Source of the DNA: Bacillus piscicola
GTDB taxonomy: Bacteria; Bacillota; Bacilli; Bacillales; Marinococcaceae
DNA length: 64,000 nucleotides
Assembly (NCBI RefSeq): GCF_022458745.1
Contig: NZ_JAJJJF010000001.1
Location: 496,001-560,000 of the forward strand
Reading direction: 5' to 3'
In this document: one piece after another, positions 45,081 to 53,950 of the stretch
How positions within the stretch are numbered: the first letter of the stretch is position 1
Layout: every line of letters begins with the position of its first letter
Made by a program: the position numbers and the translations under genes
The notes under the pieces: generated by a model
The model's database searches: none
What the model saw: only the letters and a program-made list of their open reading frames with translations
Told to the model about the DNA's origin: nothing

Positions 45081-45117
45081 GAGGAATCAGGCTGACGGTT
45101 TGTCGGTTTGATTCCTC
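45081..45117 (+). terminator. intercistronic hairpin between dctP and dctQ
   Basis: GAGGAATC/GATTCCTC with additional GAC/GTC pairing and a pyrimidine-rich, T-poor tail. More likely a leaky terminator or mRNA stabiliser giving extra binding protein than a full stop. Confidence 0.6.
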
Positions 45118-45162
45118 CTTCTTTTCAATTGACAGTTAAGTTAAAGATGGGAGGAAGCCATC

Positions 45163-45651
45163 ATGAAGGTATTAGGGAAAATCGAAGAGGGTATTATTAG
45201 CATTTTATTAATCGTTGCGACAGCTGTATTATTTGGCAATATTGTCCTTCGTTATGGATTTAACGCAAACACGAACTGGGCCCATGAATTGATTCGCTAC
45301 TTAATGATTTGGATCACCTTTATTGGCGCGGCTGTATGTTTTCGAAAAGGAGCTCATGTCGGTATTGACTTCATTCTAGGTTTGCTTGGATCAAAAGCGA
45401 CAAAAGCATTAAAGGTGTTTGTACAGCTAATGGGAATTGTCTTTATGGTTATTCTACTGATGTACAGTACGGAACTCGTGCTATTTACAAAGGGAACGGG
45501 TCAGATTACTCCTTCTTTGGAAATACCGCTCTATTTTGTTTATTTAGTTATTCCTATAGGTGCAGCTTTGTCTATTATTCACCTGATCGTTTTGACGATT
45601 CAAGTGATCATGAATAAAGAAAAGGTAAAAACGGAAAATGCAACAGAGTGA
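45163..45651 (+). CDS. dctQ: TRAP transporter small permease (DctQ family)
   Basis: 162-aa membrane protein with four hydrophobic helices (about 10-32, 47-65, 85-108, 125-147). DctQ signature NWAHELIRYLMIWITFIGAA then RKGAHVGIDFIL. GGGAGGA SD. Twenty bases before dctM. Confidence 0.9.
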   Translation: MKVLGKIEEGIISILLIVATAVLFGNIVLRYGFNANTNWAHELIRYLMIWITFIGAAVCFRKGAHVGIDFILGLLGSKATKALKVFVQLMGIVFMVILLMYSTELVLFTKGTGQITPSLEIPLYFVYLVIPIGAALSIIHLIVLTIQVIMNKEKVKTENATE

Positions 45652-45671
45652 AGGGTTAAGGGGGTTGAACG

Positions 45672-46955
45672 ATGGTTACCGCATTAATGATATTGATCAT
45701 TGTACTGCTATTCTCTAGTACGCCGATATTTATTGCCTTAGGGCTATCATCATTTTTGGCTGTCCTCTTTTTTAGCGATATCATGCCGATGATACTCGTT
45801 CAGCGTTTTTTCGGCGGATTAGACCAGTTTGCATTAATGGCACTGCCATTCTTTATTTTTGCTGCTAACATTATGGATGTTGGTGGATTATCGGATCGGA
45901 TATTACGGTGGTCCCGTGCACTCGTAGGACATATTTCCGGCGGAGTCGCAATGACTGCACAAGTTTCAAGTATGTTTTTTGGGGCACTCTCGGGCTCAAG
46001 TCCGGCTACGGTTATCGCAATCGGCAAAATTATGTACCCTGAAATGCTCCGTAAAAAATATGATCCTTCTTTTGCCTCTGGTTTACTTGCATCAGCTGGT
46101 TCGGTTTCCTTAATTATTCCACCAAGCATCACATTGATTATTTTCGGATCGGTGACTGGTGTTTCGGTAGGGAGTTTATTTATAGCCGGTATAGGTGCGG
46201 GGCTCATCTACGGGCTGTCTTCCATTATCTACATTTATTTTTACGCAAAACGAAATAATCTTCCTCGCGACAAAAGAGCGACTGGGAAAGAATTGTGGGA
46301 TTCGACGCGAAAGGCTTTTTGGGCGCTGCTCATTCCGGTCATTATTTTGGGAGGAATTTATGCTGGTATTTTTACACCGACCGAAGCAGCGGGTGTCTCT
46401 GCAGTCTACGCTTTATTTGTAAGTGCGGTCATTTACCGAGAAATGTCATGGAAGAATTTTTATGCTGTATGTAAAGAGTCTGCCATTACTACTGCTCAAG
46501 TACTTGTTTTGGTGGCATCGGCACAAATCCTGGGTTGGTTGTTGACACGCGGAGGTGTACCGCAGCAGATCGCTGGATTTATTACTAACAATATAAGCTC
46601 AGTTGTTCTATTCCTTTTGCTGCTAAATATACTACTTCTCGTATTGGGGATGTTTATGGAAGGGGTAGCGGCTATTATCATTATCGCGCCTTTAATTTTC
46701 CCAACAGCTCAAATGATGGGAGTAGACCCTGTACATCTTGGTGTTATTATGATTTCAAACTTAGCGATCGGAATGTACACACCACCATTTGGGATTAACA
46801 TATTTGTAGCACAATCCATTAGTAAGTTAAGTATGGTAAAAATGATGCCGGGGTTATTGAAGTTCTTCGCTGTTAACTTTGCAGCCCTTCTTATCATCAC
46901 ATACGTGCCAGAGACATCTCTATTCTTACTGGAGATAATTGATCTATTTGAATAA
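45672..46955 (+). CDS. dctM: TRAP transporter large permease (DctM family)
   Basis: 427-aa, about 12-helix Na+-coupled permease. Signatures: ALPFFIFAANIMDVGGLSDR, ISGGVAMTAQVSSMFFGALS, GSSPATVIAIG, LIIPPSITLIIFG, FTPTEAAGVSAVYALFVS and MYTPPFGINIF. With DctP and DctQ it forms a complete TRAP system. AAGGGGG SD. The regulator gene follows within 20 bases. Confidence 0.93.
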   Translation: MVTALMILIIVLLFSSTPIFIALGLSSFLAVLFFSDIMPMILVQRFFGGLDQFALMALPFFIFAANIMDVGGLSDRILRWSRALVGHISGGVAMTAQVSSMFFGALSGSSPATVIAIGKIMYPEMLRKKYDPSFASGLLASAGSVSLIIPPSITLIIFGSVTGVSVGSLFIAGIGAGLIYGLSSIIYIYFYAKRNNLPRDKRATGKELWDSTRKAFWALLIPVIILGGIYAGIFTPTEAAGVSAVYALFVSAVIYREMSWKNFYAVCKESAITTAQVLVLVASAQILGWLLTRGGVPQQIAGFITNNISSVVLFLLLLNILLLVLGMFMEGVAAIIIIAPLIFPTAQMMGVDPVHLGVIMISNLAIGMYTPPFGINIFVAQSISKLSMVKMMPGLLKFFAVNFAALLIITYVPETSLFLLEIIDLFE

Positions 46956-46974
46956 GTAAAGTGGGTGGTTGAGC

Positions 46975-48588
46975 GTGACGATTTCGTTGCGGCAAGCAAT
47001 GAAAATAGGTGGATTACGAAAATGTAAAGTGATAGCGGGACACCAGGGATTGGATAGAGAAATGAATGTCGTGACGATAATGGAAGTTCCCGATATTATT
47101 CAGTGGTTGAAAGGGAAGGAATTAATGCTTACAAGCATGTATCCACTTAAAGACGATGAACAGGCACAAAAAAAATTAATTAAAGATCTTAATGAGAAAG
47201 GGACTGCGGCTTTAGCGATAAAGCCGCATCGCTTTATTGAGGATATTCCAGATATATTAACGGAAGAAGCAGAGAAATATAACTTCCCCATTATTGAAAT
47301 ACCAGAGGAAGTTAGCTATTTGGATATTATTTCTCCTGTAATGAATGTGGTTTTTGATAAAAAAGTTGTCCTTCAAGAAGATTTAGATCAAGCATACCAA
47401 CTTCTTAATGAAATTTCGCTAAATAAACGAGGCGTTAACCAGTTTCTGCAAACGCTTCATCATCTCCTTAAAAATGACATTTTGATTGAAAGCTTTGTTT
47501 CTTATGTAGAAGTACTCGTTGATGATAAATTTTCATTAGCTTCTCTGAAGGAAGAGGAAAAAGAGGAGCTCGAATTAATTCAACGCCCGATTAGGATGAA
47601 CCGAACTTTAGCCAGTTCAGGTGAGTCGCTCTTTTGCTTGGTTGCGCCGATCATTGTCGATGGACGGTTGTACGGGGCAATTACGAGTATCGATGTTGAA
47701 AATCATTACTTGGAAGTGGATATCTCCATTTTAGAACGTGCCGCCACACTGTTATCTCTAGAATTTATGCGTAAAAAAGTTGCTTACGAATTGGAAGAAC
47801 AGTATAAAAGTGATTTTCTGCGTGATTTGTTCTATGGCCAGGTTCAAAGTGAAGAAGTTATGACGGAAAGAGGAAAATTATACAACTTCGATATCCAGCT
47901 TGATTATATTTGTATTTCCGTTCATTTCAGCGTGGATGGTCAAGGAATGAAATTAGTTGCTGACCAAATGAATCAGCTTCAGTTAGTATGTTCCCATGTA
48001 GATCGAAGAACGTTAATTGGTACGATGCAAAATGTTATTTATTTGCTACTGCCAACTCGTGAGAAAAAAGAAGAACGCATCAAGCAAGATGTGTTTTTTA
48101 TATACCAGGAATTACAGAAAAAAACCGATTCCTTTTTATATATGGGAGTTGGGCGATTCCAGCAAGGCCTAAAAGGATTACGCCAAAGTTTTCATCAAAG
48201 TGAATTGGCGGTTACCCTTGGACGTATGCTCTTTAAGGATAAAAAATTAGTGTTTTACGATGACTTGGGTGTTTACCGGTTACTTGCTGAAGTTAAAAAC
48301 ATTGGAGAACTAAGAAACTTTTATGAGGAAACTGTCGGGATTTTAGTGGATTATGACGAAAGACATGATTTGGAACTGATCCATTCATTGAAAACGTATT
48401 TTCACTTAAATGAATCTTTATCCAAAACAGCAAAAGAGCTGTTTATCCACGTAAATACGATGAAATACAGGCTTCAAAAGATTAAAGCACTGACAGGACT
48501 CAGCATGCAGAACTCTGAGGACAAGCTTATGATACAAATTGGTCTCAAAATTCATGATTTCATTAAATATGACTATCGTTTTCGATAA
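46975..48588 (+). CDS. PucR-family transcriptional regulator
   Basis: 537-aa cytosolic regulator. N-terminal PucR domain (residues 1-125: SLRQAMKIGGLRKCKVIAGH, GLDREMNVVTIMEVPDIIQW), a central GAF-like/linker region, and a C-terminal HTH_30/PucR-type domain: YFHLNESLSKTAKELFIHVN then TMKYRLQKIKALTG. B. subtilis PucR controls purine (ureide) catabolism, which fits the amidohydrolases that follow. GTG 46975 is chosen as GGTGG lies 6 bases upstream. Placed between transporter and enzymes, it probably senses the imported compound or a product. Confidence 0.85.
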   Translation: MTISLRQAMKIGGLRKCKVIAGHQGLDREMNVVTIMEVPDIIQWLKGKELMLTSMYPLKDDEQAQKKLIKDLNEKGTAALAIKPHRFIEDIPDILTEEAEKYNFPIIEIPEEVSYLDIISPVMNVVFDKKVVLQEDLDQAYQLLNEISLNKRGVNQFLQTLHHLLKNDILIESFVSYVEVLVDDKFSLASLKEEEKEELELIQRPIRMNRTLASSGESLFCLVAPIIVDGRLYGAITSIDVENHYLEVDISILERAATLLSLEFMRKKVAYELEEQYKSDFLRDLFYGQVQSEEVMTERGKLYNFDIQLDYICISVHFSVDGQGMKLVADQMNQLQLVCSHVDRRTLIGTMQNVIYLLLPTREKKEERIKQDVFFIYQELQKKTDSFLYMGVGRFQQGLKGLRQSFHQSELAVTLGRMLFKDKKLVFYDDLGVYRLLAEVKNIGELRNFYEETVGILVDYDERHDLELIHSLKTYFHLNESLSKTAKELFIHVNTMKYRLQKIKALTGLSMQNSEDKLMIQIGLKIHDFIKYDYRFR

Positions 48589-48701
48589 ATGAACAACGAT
48601 ATTATTGTTTGAAAAGCCAACGATATCGCCAGAACTTTTTGAGAAAATAAAGATAATAGAAAATACTTCACACAGCAAAAAAGGCGATAGAGGTGGTTGG
48701 A

Positions 48702-49958
48702 ATGAACGGATATTCAATGGAAAGAATTCAACGGACACTCGATGCTTTTAACAAAATCGGTCTTACAGATAATGGTCAGGAACGCCTGGCATATACAGCA
48801 GAAGAGCAAGAAGTGCAAGCTGTTTTTACCCGTTTTTGTGAACAGGAAGGCATGCAAGTGTCAAAAGATGCAGCCGGGAATATCATTGCCAGAAGAGCCG
48901 GGCGCAATGCCGATGTCCCTGCAGTTGCAATAGGTTCGCATCTGGATACAGTTCGTGCCGGCGGTAAATTTGACGGAACAGCAGGGGTGGCGGCGGGACT
49001 TGAAGTCGTTCACCGTCTGAACGAACAAGAGATTATGACGGAACATCCAGTGGAAGTAATTGCTTTTGCTGCGGAAGAGTCTGCGCGCTTTGGGACATCT
49101 ACGATTGGAAGTAAAGTGATGGCTAATATGTATGAACCGGAGAAATGGGAAACACTCAAAGATAAAAACGGTATTCCTTTTCCAGATGCACTTCGAAAAG
49201 CCGGCCTTGATTTCGATCGTCTACACGAAGCAGTTCGCTCAGACGAAGAATTGAAAGCGTTTTTTGAACTGCATATTGAACAGGGACCAGAGTTGGAGCA
49301 TGCTAACAAAGCAATTGGTATTGTCAGTGGCATTGCTGCACCTACCCGGTTTCACATTGAAATCCAAGGAAAGGCCTCACATTCTGGCGCAACGTCGATG
49401 GATAGACGCAAGGACGCATTAGCTGCTGCTGCTCGTCTCGTCACAACGGTAGAAGATGCAGCCCGCGCTGAAAAGAAGTTCGGGACAGTAGGTACGGTAG
49501 GAGTACTAAATATTGAACCTGGAGCAATGAACGTTGTACCTGGATTTGCCTCTTTACAAGTAGACATTCGGGGTACAAATGTGAAATCGATTCAACGTGT
49601 GGTCCACCAACTAAAGTCCAACGTTAACTCGCTGGAGAATGAACGGAATATTGATATCAAATTAGTAAAATTGACGGAAGAAACACCGGTTTTATTGAGT
49701 GACCAAGTTCAGGAGCTTTTCAAAAAAGTATGCAAGGACGCAGGGGTTGAGCCAATTATTCTGCCGAGCGGCGCTGGCCATGACGCCATGAACATGGCAA
49801 AAAAATGGCCGACCGGTCTTCTATTTATTCCTTGTGAAGATGGACTCAGCCATCATCCAGATGAACATGCAAATATTCAGGATATTGTCGTTGGAACGGA
49901 CATTCTTGAGCGTGCAGTGAAGGAATCAGCTGGTGTTAGCCTAAAGGAGGCACGTTAA
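48702..49958 (+). CDS. M20-family N-carbamoyl-amino-acid / allantoate-type amidohydrolase
   Basis: 418-aa dinuclear-metal amidase of the HyuC/AllC/AmaB group. Metal-binding motifs: GSHLDTVRAGGKFDG near residue 80, FAAEESARFGTS near residue 122, HIEQGPELE near 190, and GAGHDAMNMA near 350; dimerisation-domain motif KASHSGATSMDRRKDALAAA. Such enzymes remove carbamoyl groups from N-carbamoyl amino acids or cleave allantoate. In this cluster N-carbamoyl-L-aspartate (ureidosuccinate) is the likeliest substrate, by inference. AGAGGTGG SD. Confidence 0.85.
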   Translation: MNGYSMERIQRTLDAFNKIGLTDNGQERLAYTAEEQEVQAVFTRFCEQEGMQVSKDAAGNIIARRAGRNADVPAVAIGSHLDTVRAGGKFDGTAGVAAGLEVVHRLNEQEIMTEHPVEVIAFAAEESARFGTSTIGSKVMANMYEPEKWETLKDKNGIPFPDALRKAGLDFDRLHEAVRSDEELKAFFELHIEQGPELEHANKAIGIVSGIAAPTRFHIEIQGKASHSGATSMDRRKDALAAAARLVTTVEDAARAEKKFGTVGTVGVLNIEPGAMNVVPGFASLQVDIRGTNVKSIQRVVHQLKSNVNSLENERNIDIKLVKLTEETPVLLSDQVQELFKKVCKDAGVEPIILPSGAGHDAMNMAKKWPTGLLFIPCEDGLSHHPDEHANIQDIVVGTDILERAVKESAGVSLKEAR

Positions 49959-49960
49959 AT

Positions 49961-50740
49961 ATGAAACAACATTTCATGCCGATCATCTCCAACCAACAAG
50001 TAAGCAGTCGCTATTGGCACATGGTAGTGGACTCGTCACGTCTCACTTCTCCTATTGAACCCGGCCAATTTTTTCATATTCGCTGTTCACAAGGTTCGTT
50101 TCCATTCCTGCGTCGACCTTTTAGTATCTATCGTATAAATGAGTCGACGATCGAATTTCTCTACCTCGTTAAAGGGGAGGGAACACAGGAGATGACTCAT
50201 CTGCAGGCAGGAGAGATGCTGGATGTTGTCGGTCCTTTGGGTGTAGGGTTTTCGTTAGATAAGTCCGCAGACACGATATTGCTTGTTGCCCGAGGCGTTG
50301 GGATTGCGACACTCGCAGCACTCGCGCAAGAAGCTGTGGAAAAGAATGTGAAGTGTGCGGCTATCTTATCTGCTCGTTCTAAAGATGATCTTCTCGCTGC
50401 TGATCTTTTGCAAGGGTTTGGAGCAGAAGTGTATAAAGTGACAGAAGAAGATGGAACGAGTGACGTCGCGAATGTAGAAGAGATTATCCGAGGCATACTC
50501 AAACGCAACAAAATAGACGGTATTTATACGTGCGGGTCAAGACGCCTGTCACGTCTGTCACAAAACATTGCCAATGAATATCACATCCCTGGCGAGATTG
50601 CTTTAGAGGAGCACATGGGGTGCGCGATGGGAGCATGTTTTGCATGTGTTTGCGACGTTAAAGAAGATACCGGAGTTAAATCCGTTCGTGTTTGCTTGGA
50701 AGGACCTGTTTTTTCACTTGAAAAGGTGGTGTTAGGATGA
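49961..50740 (+). CDS. PyrK-like FAD/[2Fe-2S] electron-transfer subunit
   Basis: 259-aa partner of class 1B dihydroorotate dehydrogenase: FAD-binding barrel (PGQFFHIRC, RRPFSIYRIN, VKGEGTQEMTHLQAGE), NAD-binding fold (LLVARGVGIATLAALAQEA), and a C-terminal [2Fe-2S] site with four cysteines in EEHMGCAMGACFACVC. A VCLEGPVF segment follows. It starts 2 bases after the amidohydrolase stop and overlaps the PyrD-like gene by 4 (ATGA). No other pyr biosynthetic gene is near, so this is a specialised paralogue rather than part of a pyr operon. Confidence 0.85.
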   Translation: MKQHFMPIISNQQVSSRYWHMVVDSSRLTSPIEPGQFFHIRCSQGSFPFLRRPFSIYRINESTIEFLYLVKGEGTQEMTHLQAGEMLDVVGPLGVGFSLDKSADTILLVARGVGIATLAALAQEAVEKNVKCAAILSARSKDDLLAADLLQGFGAEVYKVTEEDGTSDVANVEEIIRGILKRNKIDGIYTCGSRRLSRLSQNIANEYHIPGEIALEEHMGCAMGACFACVCDVKEDTGVKSVRVCLEGPVFSLEKVVLG

Positions 50741-51654
50741 TTGCTCAATTGAATACTGAAATTGTAATCGGCAGCCTAAAACTAAAAAATCCGATCATGC
50801 CGGCATCGGGGGCATTCGGTCCGGAGATGAAAGACGCAATTGATTTTAATGAGTTAGGCGCACTCGTGCCGAAAAGTATCACTCGGCTGCCGCAACCGGG
50901 AAACCGTACGCCACGAGTATGTGAAACGACTGCGGGGATGATAAATTCGATAGGGATTCAAAGTAAAGGTCTCGACTACTATATGAAGTATACAATTCCT
51001 GAGTTTGCTGCTTATTCGGCTCCACTTATTTCTAGTATTTCTGCAGATTCAGTTGATGAGTTTGCTGAGATGAGTGAGGTAATTGGTAATCATCCAGATG
51101 TGGATGCACTTGAGTTGAATATTTCCTGTCCTAACTTAAAGGGAAACGGTGAGGCATTTGGAATGAATGCAGAGGTGACGGAATCACTCATTCAAGCGGT
51201 GAAAAACGTAACAGATGTCCCGCTGATTGCCAAGCTGACACCAAATGTAACAAGCATTCAAGACATCGCCCTTGCGGCAGAAGCGGGAGGGGCGACAGCC
51301 TTAAACGTAGCCAACACACTGCTTGCGATGGCAATTGATACGGAAAGCAGGCGCCCGCTGATTGGAAACATCATGGGTGGGTTTTCAGGACCTGCAGTAA
51401 AACCTGTTATTGTAAGGATGATTTATCAAGTTTCGCAAGTGACGAATTTGCCTATCATCGGCTGCGGCGGGATCATGAACGGAAAAGATGCACTGGAAAT
51501 GATTATTGCAGGTGCTTCGGCAGTTCAAGTCGGCACGGCCAGCTTTATTTATCCAACAGCGATGCCCGACATCCTGGAGGAAATAAAGGACTATATGAAG
51601 CGGCACGCAATCTATGATATAAATGAACTTGTGGGAAGCATACAAGTTGATTAA
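50737..51654 (+). CDS. PyrD-like class 1B dihydroorotate dehydrogenase
   Basis: 305-aa FMN TIM-barrel protein. NPIMPASGAFGPEM at the N terminus, RVCETTAGMINSIGIQSKGL (substrate loop), the catalytic cysteine in ELNISCPNLKGNGEAFGMN near residue 132, AKLTPNVTSIQDIA, the NVANTLLAMAID loop, and FMN-phosphate loop IGCGGIMNGKDALEMIIAGA. All features of orotate/dihydroorotate enzymes are kept. In a catabolic setting it may run as an NADH-dependent orotate reductase; dihydropyrimidine dehydrogenase activity is the alternative. Confidence 0.85.
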   Translation: MIAQLNTEIVIGSLKLKNPIMPASGAFGPEMKDAIDFNELGALVPKSITRLPQPGNRTPRVCETTAGMINSIGIQSKGLDYYMKYTIPEFAAYSAPLISSISADSVDEFAEMSEVIGNHPDVDALELNISCPNLKGNGEAFGMNAEVTESLIQAVKNVTDVPLIAKLTPNVTSIQDIALAAEAGGATALNVANTLLAMAIDTESRRPLIGNIMGGFSGPAVKPVIVRMIYQVSQVTNLPIIGCGGIMNGKDALEMIIAGASAVQVGTASFIYPTAMPDILEEIKDYMKRHAIYDINELVGSIQVD

Positions 51655-51670
51655 CAAGGAGGAACAGCCA

Positions 51671-53092
51671 GTGACTTGGGATATGAAAATTATAAACGGA
51701 ACGATCGTGACATCGTCCGATACGTATGAGGCTGATATTTATATTAAAGACAATAGAATTGCGGCCATCACATCGGAATCACTAGCAGGAGAAGCGAAAG
51801 AAACCGTTGATGCTTCGGAGAAATATATACTCCCTGGCTTGATTGATACGCATGTACATTCGAGAGATCCTGGCCCGACTTATAAAGAAGATTTTTATCA
51901 CTCCACAAAGGCTGCTGCAGCCGGAGGCGTGACGACCATATTTGAGATGCCGAATACGACACCGCCAGTGAATAACGCTGAAAACTTTGATTTACAAAAT
52001 GAGAATTTACAAAGTAAAGCGGTTGTCAATTATGGATTATGGGGAATCTGCCTCGGGCACTTAAACAACCAAAATATAGCAGAACTCCATAAAAAGGGCG
52101 TAATCGGGTTCAAGTTTTTCTGGGGATATGCGGTTCACAGCAAAACGTTCCAGCTTATGTATAATTATAAGCCCGGTATGGAGGATGTCATTCCACCATT
52201 TCACGATGGAGAAGTATACGAGATGATGGAAGAGGTAGCAAAGACAGGACAGTTGTTTGCCGTTCATGCCGAAAATAATGATCTTATCCAAACATTAACT
52301 GCACGTGTCCAAGAACGTGGGGGTAAGTCTTATGAAGATTTGCTTGAAAGCCGTCCCAATCTTGCGGAGGAATTAACCGTCCAAACAGGAATTGAAATGG
52401 CGAAAAAAACCGGTGTACGCTTTCATGTACTTCATGTCAGCAGTGGAAAGTCTGTGGACTTTGTTAAGCAAGCGCAGGAAGAAGGATATCCGGTTACCGT
52501 GGAAACATGTCCGCATTACTTGTTTCTATCTAATGAGGATTATGACGAAGTCGGACCGCAAATGAAAGTATACCCTCCAGTGAAATATAAAAAAGATCAA
52601 GAACGTATTTGGGAAGGCATTCGAGAGGAAACGATTTCACATGTGTGCTCCGATCACGCTCCGCATACGGAAGAAGAAAAAGATGGCGACTTGTGGTCGA
52701 TTCCTGCTGGAATGTGCGGAGTGGAATCGCTGGTGCCCTTAATGCTCAATGCTGTAAGTGAGGGAAAGTTATCACTATCGCAGGTTGTTCGCGTTTTGGC
52801 AGAAGAGCCCGCAAAACTATTTGACATTTACCCAGCAAAAGGAATTTTGCAGCCAGGTGCAGATGCTGATATTACAATTGTTGATATGGAGAAAGAAGCC
52901 ACCCTTAGACGGGAAAACCTCCATAGTAAAAGCAAAGTTACAGCTTATGATGGGTTCCATATCAAAGGCTGGCCTGTCCAGACAATTGTAAATGGCACCA
53001 CTGTAATGAAAAACGGTGAAGTGATTGGAGAAGCAGGACAAGGAACACTCGTTACCCCTGTAAGTCATCGGAACGGGACAGTTGCCGAATGA
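51671..53092 (+). CDS. dihydroorotase/allantoinase-type cyclic amidohydrolase
   Basis: 473-aa dinuclear-metal amidohydrolase. Metal ligands: HVHSRDPG near residue 61, probable carbamylated Lys in GFKFFWGYA near 152, VHAENND, LHVSSGKS and CSDHAPHTEEEK. AAGGVTTIFEMPNT and an allantoinase-like GAD..IVD ending are present. The RDPG motif and length suit dihydroorotase/allantoinase; hydantoinase is also possible. GTG 51671 with AAGGAGG 8 bases upstream. Predicted to open dihydroorotate to N-carbamoyl-aspartate in this cluster. Confidence 0.82.
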   Translation: MTWDMKIINGTIVTSSDTYEADIYIKDNRIAAITSESLAGEAKETVDASEKYILPGLIDTHVHSRDPGPTYKEDFYHSTKAAAAGGVTTIFEMPNTTPPVNNAENFDLQNENLQSKAVVNYGLWGICLGHLNNQNIAELHKKGVIGFKFFWGYAVHSKTFQLMYNYKPGMEDVIPPFHDGEVYEMMEEVAKTGQLFAVHAENNDLIQTLTARVQERGGKSYEDLLESRPNLAEELTVQTGIEMAKKTGVRFHVLHVSSGKSVDFVKQAQEEGYPVTVETCPHYLFLSNEDYDEVGPQMKVYPPVKYKKDQERIWEGIREETISHVCSDHAPHTEEEKDGDLWSIPAGMCGVESLVPLMLNAVSEGKLSLSQVVRVLAEEPAKLFDIYPAKGILQPGADADITIVDMEKEATLRRENLHSKSKVTAYDGFHIKGWPVQTIVNGTTVMKNGEVIGEAGQGTLVTPVSHRNGTVAE

Positions 53093-53850
53093 GTGTTGAA
53101 AAGCAAGGCAAGTCACCGGAGATTCGAGAGTTAATCCAATCCCATCGTTCCATAAGAAAATTCAAGAATAAAGATATTTCCTGGGAAATTATTGAGGATT
53201 TAGTCGAGAGTGCCAGATGGGCACCTTCCTCTCACAATGTCCAAGCTTACAGCATTATTGCCATACAAGATCAAGAGACAAAGAATAAGCTGAGTGAATT
53301 GTGTGGAAATCAAGTATATATTGCTCGATGTCCTGTATTTTTTGTTTTTGCTGCGGATTTTTATCGCCATTCTCTTGTTAGTATGAAACACGGTACACCT
53401 TTCGAAATGGAAGAAACCGAAAATCTTATTGTCGGTGCAGTAGATACCGCACTTGCTGCGCAAAATTTTCTGCTTACCGCTCGCTCTTATGGTCTTGGCG
53501 GAGTTATGATTGGCGGTATTCGTAATGAAGCAGAAAAAGTAGCGGAACTATTAGATTTCCCAAAGTGGACCGTGCCAATTATGGGGATGTGTCTGGGTTA
53601 TCCTGACCAGCATCCATGGCAAAAACCGCGAATGGTAAAAGAAGCTGTCCTTCATAAAGAGAGATATCAGAAGGACAAGCTAGAGGATCAGATGCAAAGT
53701 TATGAAGAGATAACGGAAGAGTATTATACGAATAGAACCAATGGAGTGAAAACTTCCGGCTGGGGCAAGCAGATGTCCGTATATTTATCTACCCCGCGCC
53801 GTCCGGAGTTGACTTCATTTATAAAAAAACAAGGTTTTACATTGAAATAA
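53089..53850 (+). CDS. nitroreductase-family NAD(P)H:flavin oxidoreductase
   Basis: 253-aa FMN enzyme of the NfsA/Frp type: RSIRKFKNKDISWEIIEDLV, SARWAPSSHNVQAYSI (FMN site), AAQNFLLTARSYGLGGVMIG and IMGMCLGYPDQ, with the C-terminal KPRMVKEAVLHKERY extension typical of the NfsA subgroup. The start overlaps the previous stop as ATGA, so it belongs to the operon. Role in the pathway is not obvious; it might supply reduced flavin or reduce a pathway intermediate. Confidence 0.85.
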   Translation: MSVEKQGKSPEIRELIQSHRSIRKFKNKDISWEIIEDLVESARWAPSSHNVQAYSIIAIQDQETKNKLSELCGNQVYIARCPVFFVFAADFYRHSLVSMKHGTPFEMEETENLIVGAVDTALAAQNFLLTARSYGLGGVMIGGIRNEAEKVAELLDFPKWTVPIMGMCLGYPDQHPWQKPRMVKEAVLHKERYQKDKLEDQMQSYEEITEEYYTNRTNGVKTSGWGKQMSVYLSTPRRPELTSFIKKQGFTLK

Positions 53851-53858
53851 TAGACGTA

Positions 53859-53901
53859 GGCAAACTAGGGGATCCCGCAGATACATGGGGATCCCGTTTG
53901 C
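53859..53901. terminator. strong hairpin between nitroreductase and CapA-like genes
   Basis: GCAAAC..GGGATCCC / GGGATCCC..GTTTGC stem with duplicated GGGGATCCC. There is no T-tract right after it on the plus strand (TTAAAAAAAG follows), so a classical terminator is doubtful. Confidence 0.5.
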
Positions 53902-53950
53902 TTAAAAAAAGATTTTTGATTTTTAATTACATAAGGATGTGACATTTGAC

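Noticed and set aside
49961-51654. Reading the PyrK/PyrD-like pair as the main pyrimidine biosynthesis genes
   Set aside because: No pyrR, pyrB, pyrC, carA/B, pyrF or pyrE is nearby and the operon starts with a TRAP transporter and PucR regulator; a specialised role is more likely, though not proven.
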